Shown here one piece after another: positions 55,950 through 64,000 of a stretch of 64,000 bases of DNA. The stretch covers positions 6,701,001-6,765,000 of the forward strand of contig JAGUCH010000008.1 of NCBI GenBank assembly GCA_019096065.1. The letters are read 5' to 3'. Both the position numbers and the translations under genes were made by a program. The stretch is from Paracyclopina nana. Lineage: Eukaryota; Arthropoda; Copepoda; Cyclopoida; Cyclopettidae. A model generated the notes under the pieces. That model was not told the origin of the DNA, made no database searches, and was given only the letters and a program-made list of their open reading frames with translations. How positions within the stretch are numbered: the first letter of the stretch is position 1; each line of letters starts with the position of its first letter.

Positions 55950-57650
55950 TTTTGCGAAGCGGATTAATGGCCCGTTCACTCGTAAACTATGGAGCCGTGT
56001 TAATGCGAGCGCTCTAAACATGAAAAGCGGCCGTGACGACGTGAGCTTTCTGTGGCGCGTAAAATAGCGTGCTCCTGCGTGCACGCTGAAATTAAATTCA
56101 CGTGTTACCTTACGAGCGCGCGAACCCCAAAATTCACGAGCTACCTTAGCACGTAAAAGCGAGCTCCTCAGGCTTGCCAAACCCCAAAATTCACGTGCTA
56201 CCCGTTTTTCCAAAATTGGCGTGATCTTGCGAGGGCGTCGATAAATTAATTCCCGAGCGCCTTAAGCGCGCCAAAAACAAAATAACAAACTAACCCTGTC
56301 ACGCTAAGTCTCGTTATCCAATGCTGGAGGTCTGTGGCGCCTAATTTTCATGCACCTAGGAGCACGGCAAAAAATAATTTTTTACGAGCCGCCTAAGGCA
56401 CGCAGAAAAACGCGCACGAAACTGAAATTCATGAGCTCAATGTGGCGCGTGAAATATCGTGCACCAAGAAGCGCGCCAAAAACTAAAATTCACGAGCTAA
56501 CTGTAGTGCGCAAAATAGCGTGATTTGACGAGAGCGCTGAAAACAAAAATTCACGAGCTACCTGCGGTGCGCAAAATAGCGTGCTTTTGCGAGCGCGCTG
56601 AAAACAAAAATTCATGAGCTACCTGTGGTGAGCAAAATAGCGTTCTTTGACGAGCGCGCCGAAAACTGAAATTCACGAGCTTTGCGTGGCGCGTGAAATA
56701 GCGTGCACCAAGGAGCGCGCCGAAAACTAAAATTCACGAGCTCTATGTGGCGCGCAAAATAGCGTACACCAAGGAGCGCGCCAAAAACTTATATTCACGA
56801 GCTACCTGTGGTGCGCAAAATAGCGTGCTTTTAAGAGCGTGCCAAAAAACCAAAATTCACGAGCTTCCTGTGGTGCGCAAAATATCGTGCTTTTGCGAGG
56901 GCGCTGAAAACAAAATTCACGAGCTACCCGAGGTGCGCCAAATAGCGTGCTCTAATGAGCGTGCCAAAAAACAAAAATTCACGAGCTTCCTGTGGTGCGC
57001 AAATTAGCGTGCTTTTGCGAGGGCGCTGAAAACATGAAATAACGAGCCCTCTGTACCGAGTAAAATGGTGCGCTTTATTTGCGCGCCGAAAACTCTCAAG
57101 TTCACGAGATACATGGTGCGCAAAATAGCGTGTACTAACGTGCGCGCAAAAAACGTGGAGAAACGAGCTCGGCGAGCAAAATGAAAATTTGCGGGCTACC
57201 CGTGACACGGAAAATAGCGCGCTCCGAAACGCGCGCCGATCCCGAAATTTCTCGGGGTGCCGGAGGTGCGTGAAATCCCGTGCTCTTACTGGTGCGCCGA
57301 CCACGGAGATTCTCGAGCTTCCTCTTGCGCGTAAAATGGCGAGCTGCAAAAGCGCGCCGATACCAAAACTACGCGAGCTAGATGTGGCACGTAAAATGGC
57401 GTGCTCTAAAACGTGCGACGATCAAGAAAATTCACGGGGTACCCGAGGTGCGTGAAATCTCGTGCTATTACGGGTGCGCCGACGACAAAGATTCTCGAGC
57501 TACCTCTCGCGCGTAAAATGGCGTGCTACCGCTAGCTCGCTTAATTTCAAACATACGAGGGCACGTTTGACCGAGATTGCGCGCTAAGTCTCCGCGACTT
57601 GCAGCTCGATGTTCATCGGACAACGGCGAGTCCGTGAAATTTCTTTTATC
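55950..57650. repeat. ~62-bp GC-rich tandem repeat
   Basis: About 25 diverged copies of a unit like AAAATTCACGAGCTACCTG, then TGGTGCGCAAAATAGCGTG, then CTTTTGCGAGCGCGCTGA. The central copies (56480-57010) are most similar. It shares GAGCGCG and GCGAAAA words with the preceding array. Frames across it are repeat artefacts. Confidence 0.85.
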
Positions 57651-59136
57651 CACGCTCTCATGAAAATCTACGAGGCGCGCTTAACCGGAATTGAGGGCTA
57701 AAACCGGTCAATTTCGAGCACGTTATTTTACGAAAGGCGGCTTTTGCGATGCAATCCAAATCGACGAGGTGCTTCAAACCTACATTGAGAGAGGCATTCA
57801 CTGTCGAGAAACTTTCATGTTTCCTTAAGGCGAAAAAATCTTGCAAGTCTTCCTGAAATTAAGCTTTTTCCGCTGGATTTATCAGGTGGAAAAAATACGA
57901 AAATTCTGGAGAAATGAGCAAATTGGCAATTTCTTAAATAAGTTTTTATGGCTTTAAACTTGTTTTAAACAAGAATTAGAAGCTTAAGAAAATTAATTCG
58001 AATTAATTTTGGCTCTCAGCACCGCCGAAGCCGCCATCACATAGCGTACTGCTACTGCGTGTCGTTGTTGTCATAAATGTCAACAAGAATTGATTTATGG
58101 CGGACTTCAAAGACGCCGACATTCCTCACTGACCACAGCGATAACAGCACTAACATCGTTATCTTCTAACTACGCGATTGTGAAACATTTTTTCGATTTG
58201 GGGTATTTGCATTTTTAAATTAGAAAAAAAAAATTGCGATTGCTCAATTGAAAAAAAACCAGTGTAATCAGAAAAACCTTATGTCACCGTGACACAAAAT
58301 TAATTAAAAGTTCGGTTTTAAGAAAAATCCAGATGTATTTGTTAAGCGGACCATCACTCCGGATAATCAATTCCAAATAAAATGGCCGGTTGTCAACTTG
58401 CGAGAAACGAAATTCTAAAAAGCAACCCAATTTTCAACATAAAATCTGCCAAACCGCACAATTGATAAACATGAAAGCAGAAAGCTCAGATTACAGAGGA
58501 GTTGAATTACTAGTAACACTTTTTTACATTCACGTTGGCTGAACTTGAATGCACTTTGGGAATTCCGGAAACGCCAAACTGCAAGTTTTCGCTTTTATTT
58601 TAGCGTGAATAGCCAAAACATGCAGTAAGATCCACAAATCTTTCATCACGAGACGAACGCAAGTTGGAAAATAGCAAGCATTGGATAACAAAAAGATCGA
58701 CAATCCTTTTGGAAGACAAACTCCGGATTAACCGGATTAAAAGCACCTGAAAGGGCTCAAAATCCGACAGAAAATTGAAGAATTAGATAAAATATCCGGA
58801 AAAATGCCCCATAGAACTTCTCTCTGAAAAAAGAGCCATATCAGAAGAAATGACAAATCATGTCTCGCTGAATTGAGCTAGAATACAACTCCGCATCACG
58901 AAGATTCAATGAAAGCAAGGACAACAAAATTTCAGCTGAACTCATTCATGAAAGAAGGCCAAAAACCCTATACGGACTCGTCATCAGGACATGACAGAAT
59001 TGGTTCATTTTCCAGGAATATTTCGTGAGCACCCAAATAATATTTAAATAATATTTTAAGCATTGAACAAAAATCCAAGTTCAAGCCTAAAAAAAGAATA
59101 GTCATAAGTATTTCACAAGATGAGGTAACCAAAACA
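57651..59136. other. AT-rich, no gene seen
   Basis: Nothing coding recognised. TCCGGAT words occur at 58356, 58721 and 58793. Confidence 0.5.
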
Positions 59137-59289
59137 GCATTCTCATATCGCAGTTTGGTCTAACCAAAACTGATTTTAGTTAAACCACACTGATTCTGGT
59201 TAAACTAAACACTACAAGAATGCTGACAAAAGTCAGTTGGGTCTAGCCAGTATCACTTTTGGTTAAACTAAAATGCAATATGAGAACGC
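59137..59289. mobile_element. Small palindromic MITE with TTTGGTTAAAC phrases
   Basis: GCATTCTCATATCGCAGTTT at 59137 is matched inverted at the right end (GCAATATGAGAACGC). TAACCAAAA/TTTGGTTAAAC phrases recur in both arms. The same terminal sequence (CAATATGAGAACGCCCTA) occurs at about 25352-25369 inside the env-inserted element. Confidence 0.65.
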
Positions 59290-60349
59290 CCTATTACTTG
59301 ATTTTTATCCACATAGCAAGATATCGTTATTTAACTGTAATTCACGTCCTAGAATTTTGAAAAAAAATTGATTCCGGATCTACTAGACTCGACGCACATA
59401 ACATAAAAAGGGCTCTTTTTCTCGCTAAAGTTGAATGCCAGGTATTTTAAAAAACCTCATTCAAGCGCACTCCTTTCGTTCAAGTTCTCCCATGAATAGC
59501 TAGAGTGTCACTCAATAAAAAGCTAGTTTGGCGCGCAGCTCGACTTTTCTGTGCATCAAGGGAAGAATGAAACAAGATCTTTGGCACGCGTGGCCTCAAA
59601 ATCAAGCTAATTTAATCATAGGATGGAGAGCTGGAAAAACGCTTTCTTTATCCAGCGCTACATGCTTAACTATCATAGCCTAAATTGTATGAGTTGGTAC
59701 GCGAAAAAATCAAAAACTTTAAAATTAAAGCTTACTGCCAGTTCAACCATGATGCTTTTTTAATCGTCTATTGCTCCACAAAGTCAAGAAGCTTTGTGTT
59801 TTGGCTTTCTTATCAGTTACGACTTCATAGGACTTGAAATTCAGCATGATAAATGTACACAACAATTGTAATGTCTCTTAACCTATCAAATAGCGAAGAA
59901 TCCGGATTAGAATTATTAAACAAATTCGATTGGAAGGTAAGAGGAAAGAAAAACGAAATTGAGTCAACGACGTTAAAAAATGAGAGAAGAGTAAATGGTG
60001 CAAATAACAACAAGCACAACTAGTAAAAGAAGAGGAGGTTGGAATTGTAGATTTTCTCTCTGAAAATGATTAAGTAATAACTGGAAGCGCTATTTAACAA
60101 CGCTCAATTAGCTTATCTTCACAACAAAAGGTGATATACGAGTGGCAACAAAAGAGCCGCCCTTCAATCACTGTTACTCAAATAACAGTCGAGTAGGGGC
60201 GGCCATTCCTAGCAATAAAACTCGCATCTAAATGAAATACCCAGAAAAGTGATTGTTTCTTTAAGTTGCTTGCCATGATTACACACATGCAACAAAAGAA
60301 ACAAGGAGAAATTGCAAAAATCTTGCCAAAAGCTGCCTTATTGGGCTTG
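59290..60349. other. AT-rich; dispersed repeat copy
   Basis: At 60145-60232 sequence with GAGCCGCCCTTCAATCACT, then GGGGCGGCCATTCCTAGCAA and TAAAACTCGCATCT, recurs at 63065-63150. GCCGCCC and GGGGCGGC are inverted to each other. No gene is seen. Confidence 0.5.
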
Positions 60350-60820
60350 TGAGACACTGATCTCAGAAAAGTGAATCGAGATACACGAAATGACAAATAC
60401 CTCTTTTATTAGCTAGTTAATTGACCTTGATGGCTGAAATTGGCATTCCGGAAACTCAAAGCCAATTTGCATTAGCGTCAGCGTGATAAAACGAGGAATC
60501 GCCGATCTGCCAAAATATTCACCTAGACCCAAAAGACTTCCTGGATGAAACAAATTCAAGTTGAAAAATCATATCGAAAATCGTATGAGTGGCCGGAAAG
60601 GCGAATCGCTCAGATAGGTACATGAAATGACAGATAACCCTTTTATTAGCCAATTGATTGACCTTGATGGCTATTTGGCATTCCGGAAACTCAAACCGTG
60701 ACAAAACGAGGAATCGCCGATCAGCCAAACAAAAGATTCAGCTTGACCCATTAAACTTCCTGAATGAGACGAATTGAACTTGTAAGAGCATAATGACAAT
60801 CGTATGAGTGGGCGCTTCAG
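60350..60820. repeat. ~230-bp direct tandem duplication
   Basis: Two copies share CATTCCGGAAACTCAAA, AAAACGAGGAATCGCCGAT, CTTTTATTAGCYA and TTGACCTTGATGGCT in the same order. Moderately diverged, not clearly coding. Confidence 0.7.
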
Positions 60821-62348
60821 ATGAACCAAACGGACAATATAGCACAAATACACCTGAACCAATAGGCGTGGAATAAATGAATTACAATTCCGAGGAAAGT
60901 ACCACTTTGAATTCCTAACATAAGGAACATTCTTACTTGAAAAAATGTTGAACTCACTCTATTAGCTTGGTGACCACTCCATAGATCGAATTTAAGAAAA
61001 AAAAGAGAGAGAAAAAAAAATGTCGGAGCTGAAGTTTTTCGAAAACGTCTATAACTAAATCGGAATGACGCTTAAGACGCTAAAGGCAGCACACCCAATT
61101 GGACTGCTAGTACCAAACTTAACGAGATTAACATAAAAACAGATAAAATGTGAATAATCAAAATGATCGTCGGGTACTTAATTGAGGGCTCTTTAAGAGG
61201 GCATTTTGCCAAAAAGCTATCTACATCAAAAGTCAATTATTTGGACTCATGAGCGCCATACAGAATATTTGACACATGGTGGAATTTTCATTACTTTTTT
61301 GTATAGCTCGAATTTAAGTCTGTTAAGTGTTTTGCAAGCACGTTTACGACATCGAAAACCACTAAAAATCTGATGATATATCTGGATATTGGAGCGATAA
61401 GCTAAGGATATTGTCCTCATTGAGTATCAATAAATAATTGATTCCGGATCTAAACTTGGAAGTAAAAAAGCCCGGTTTGTTAAGATACGTGGTATAGCAA
61501 AAAATGATCTTACTTTAACGATTCGCAGGCTACTTGGCCAAGGAAAAAAATTCAAAAAATTGTCATCCAAGTAAGAGTATGCAAGTGGCCGTGAAAAGGT
61601 CACAAGAACGGAATATTAAGATTAAAATCACTATAGGATTTTAAAGTCAATGCTTTTTCGGAGACTAGGCACTACAGTTGAAAGAAAAGGGAAGAAACCC
61701 GAATGGTTCATGGATACATAGAAAAAAGTCGAAACACACAAAATCCCTTCTAAACGCGCACAGGGAAAAACCGCGAAATCGTCGGGCTCAATTTTCATAG
61801 GACTGTAAGCCGAAAATTGACTTTCAGAGCTCCCAAGTTATCAGCCAATTTTGATGAAAAATTATAAAATGAGATCCGATTACGAGCTTAGCCATTATAT
61901 GTAAATGTCATTTGATGCCAAACACAAGTTATGGTATCCGGAAAGCAGGCAAATTTGGCCGTTGTACTGTTTTCCCTTACGGAAACTTTTTTCGACGAAT
62001 TTTGATTTCGTAGCTAAATTTCAACCTTTCTCAATCAATTTGCACAAGAAATTATCCAGATTAAAAATTGGAGGAAAACGAAAAATTGGCAATTTGGTTT
62101 TCGCGGTATTTCCCATGAGCGTGAAAGCGGCTTTTTTCAGCCACCGTTGAATAATAGATAACCTGCATGATTTGGGATCGCATAACGCAGACAATCGAGG
62201 AGATGCCTGATCAAGGACCTTCAAGTTTAACTCACTAGAAACTATAAATTTTGCATTCGTGCGTCAAGCAGCAAAATAAACAGCCAGCCTCAACATACGC
62301 CGAAGATTTGCCTTAAACCTACAATTCAGTGTTCGCAGCGATTGTACT
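60821..62348. other. AT-rich, no gene seen
   Basis: Only short chance frames; the 81-codon frame at 61905 has no supporting features. Confidence 0.5.
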
Positions 62349-62720
62349 GTTCAAGTTCGAATCCGCAAAATATCGAAAGGTAAAAGTTCGAAAAGTGAAA
62401 TTTCGATCCGCAAAACTTCGATAGGTAAAACTTCGAAGAGCAAAAAAATCTTGGAACTGATTTGTAAAATATAAATATAAAAGTAATTTACTTAAAGCTA
62501 TCAAGAGTGAGTAAAAATGATCAGTACTAAAATAGGAGGCTTAAGTAAAACATAATTTTGCGGAAGGAAAAAATTTCCTTTATAGACACAGCATTAGTAG
62601 AAGTTGCAACAATGATCGAATTTTTGCGGATTGGAACTTTGCCTTTCGAACTTTAAACCTATCGAACTTATGCGGATTCGAACTTTAACCTGTCGAACTT
62701 TTGCGGATTCGAAGCTGAAC
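62349..62720. mobile_element. Small inverted-arm element reiterating GTTCGAATCCGCAAAA
   Basis: The left arm 62349-62445 (GTTCAAGTTCGAATCCGCAA, then CGAAAGGTAAAAGTTCGAA) is matched inverted at 62615-62720 (TTCGAATCCGCAAAAGTTCG on the minus strand). TTCGAA recurs about every 20 bp. Flanks GATTGTACT and GATATACCT are only weakly similar, so a target duplication is doubtful. Confidence 0.7.
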
Positions 62721-63185
62721 AGATATACCTTCGCAGCAAAAACTGGGACGTTTCAGATTGATGCAAAGGCTAATTAATGCTAATAAGCTTTAATAGGCAT
62801 TTACTTGGAGCCAAAGCGTGGCAAAAAATAAGCAGCCGATTAGCATCAGGTAAGCGTGCTTGGAAGACAAAATCGTGCAAAGTAACATCACTTAGCTAGA
62901 GTAGAATCCGGATATGTAACACATCAACTGAAAACTGCTGCTAATAAAGGAAGGATTTCCTAGCTAAAAATGGGGAAGCAACAACTGAAATTTGAAGATT
63001 GCAGCAATTCCATAATATCTAATTAGCTCCTCATTCAGCAAGAGAAACACGAGACGGGAACAAAGGAGCCGCCCTTCAATTACTTCTACTCGAATGATAT
63101 AATATTTGATTGTGGGCGGTCATTCGTGCCAATAAAACTCACATCTTATTTGAAGTTGTCAAACTCCGATGGGCATAAAATCGGC
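62721..63185. other. AT-rich; second copy of the GCCGCCC dispersed repeat
   Basis: 63065-63150 matches 60145-60232 in the same orientation. No gene seen. Confidence 0.5.
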
Positions 63186-63341
63186 ACCAATTCTGTGCAT
63201 CAGATTGAAAGAAAACAAATTTGGCAAGGCAATTAAAAACTCGATCAAAGACGATTACGAAAGAACAATGAAAATATTTGACAAGGTTGCACAGTACGAA
63301 GACTTTTATCGCAGAATAACGATAGTTTGACAGGACCTACC

Positions 63342-63446
63342 TTGATATCCTGCAGATGATTCCACTTTTGCTGAGTAACGTACGAGGTTTCTTGGCCGCA
63401 ATCACGTTCAAGACGAACGTCCAATCGATTTTGCTCAGGACTCACC
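63342..63446 (-). CDS. Candidate duplicated exon (copy 1) of an unknown minus-strand gene
   Basis: Between an acceptor (AAATTTGCAG) and a donor (ATCAAG/GTAGGT) on the minus strand, this 105-bp exon reads VSPEQNRLDVRLERDCGQET and SYVTQQKWNHLQDIK. A close copy lies at 63876-63977 with the same acceptor but a 4-bp deletion that changes the end of the frame. Family unknown. Confidence 0.4.
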
Positions 63447-63599
63447 TGCAAATTTGTGCATTAGATTGTAAGAAAGCTAATTTGGCAAGGCAAATAGAAA
63501 CTCAATCAAAGAAGATTACGAAAGAACAATGAAAATATTCTGACAAGCTTGCACAGTAAGAAGGCTTTAAACGCAGAATATTGAGTAGGACACTTTCTT

Positions 63600-63800
63600 C
63601 GCTAAATCGAGGCCAAGGCTGAAACGGAGGCTGCGACAGAGGCCGCACCCAAAAAGCCTGGCTATAAAACCTTTCTTGACAGTACACTCGCTCCCACTCA
63701 CTCAAAACACCCATTTCTGGACCATCTGGAAGCAAATAAATACTCCGACTAGCAACACTCGTTTTACCCTCATTTGGCGGTAGAAACCTCGCAAAGAGAC
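63600..63800 (-). CDS. Candidate exon of the same unknown gene
   Basis: After GTTATAG on the minus strand the frame reads FARFLPPNEGKTSVASRSIY, LLPDGPEMGVLSEWERVYCQ and SQAFWVRPLSQPPFQPW, with protein-like composition rich in Trp, Pro and Arg. It lies between the two copies of the duplicated exon. The frame stays open to 63502, but after LLNI it enters sequence that is repeated at 63190-63320 and is probably intronic. Confidence 0.4.
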
Positions 63801-63875
63801 CCTATAACACAAGTGGCCTCGACGGAGCGTAGAAAGTGTCCCTACACAATAGCGATAGTTTGAAATGAATTACCT

Positions 63876-63977
63876 TTTTATCCTTCGGATAATTCCACTT
63901 TTGCTGACTAACGAGGTTTCTTGGCCGCAATCACGCTCAAGACGAACATCCAATCGATTTTGCTCCGGACTCACCTG
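63876..63977 (-). CDS. Candidate duplicated exon (copy 2)
   Basis: Minus-strand copy of the 63342-63446 exon: acceptor TTTGCAG, reading VSPEQNRLDVRLERDCGQET and then, because of a 4-bp deletion, a different C-terminus before GTAATT. Together with 63190-63560 this indicates a ~530-bp tandem duplication at the window edge, and more copies may lie beyond it. Confidence 0.4.
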
Positions 63978-64000
63978 CAAACGTAAGACGCGATTTTCAA

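Overview
The window reads as a repeat-dense stretch of an invertebrate metazoan nuclear genome. The evidence is Bel/Pao and Ty3/gypsy LTR retrotransposons (one with an envelope-like gene), Mutator-like and hAT-like non-autonomous DNA elements, a tRNA-derived SINE head, short spliceosomal introns (56 bp in one gene) and a gene related to animal TET 5-methylcytosine dioxygenases. No bacterial gene organisation is visible. I cannot name the species; compact introns plus minisatellite expansion would fit a tunicate, crustacean or similar small invertebrate, but nothing here decides this.

Layout. 1-4711 is the 5' three-quarters of a Bel/Pao element (+ strand), broken by stops and by a 1,130-bp Mutator-like element at 2214-3343. 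From 4712 to 23361 the Pao integrase is interrupted by an 18.6-kb block bordered on both sides by the same 18-bp minisatellite in opposite orientation. The block holds a two-exon P-loop gene (- strand, 4.9-6.45 kb), a coiled-coil ORF resembling a LINE ORF1 (- strand, 8.6-9.6 kb), a TET-like gene (+ strand, 12.5-19.9 kb), several inverted-repeat elements and a 23-bp GC-rich minisatellite (20.2-21.35 kb). The Pao integrase core and C-terminus resume at 23362-24390. A Ty3/gypsy element with gag, pol and env (- strand, 24391-33892) sits exactly at the Pao stop codon and itself carries nested insertions; the Pao polypurine tract follows at 33900.

After that comes a decayed single-copy-looking coding stretch with a TATA box (34.2-36.4 kb). 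Then a second, 3'-truncated Ty3/gypsy element (- strand, 36.6-41.3 kb) has an almost intact 1,085-codon gag-pro-RT frame. Decamer arrays (41.3-42.7 kb) include 70 perfect copies of TGTTGTTGAC. A hydrophobic ORF region (42.7-43.9 kb), an empty-site paralogue of a TET-intron repeat (43.9-44.3 kb), a complex satellite with a 563-bp higher-order repeat (50.4-55.0 kb), GC-rich arrays (55.1-57.6 kb) and a gene-poor AT-rich tail fill the rest. The tail ends in a duplicated exon pair (63.2-64.0 kb).

How parts relate. The most interesting gene is the TET-like one: three exons join in phase to give a start codon, a C2H2 zinc-finger array and then a well-conserved TET cysteine-rich region. Animal TETs usually use a CXXC finger or none. 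A 604-bp Mutator-like insertion in its first intron is confirmed by an uninserted copy of the same host repeat 31 kb away. Many non-autonomous elements here share one odd architecture: inverted arms built by reiterating a short phrase specific to each element.
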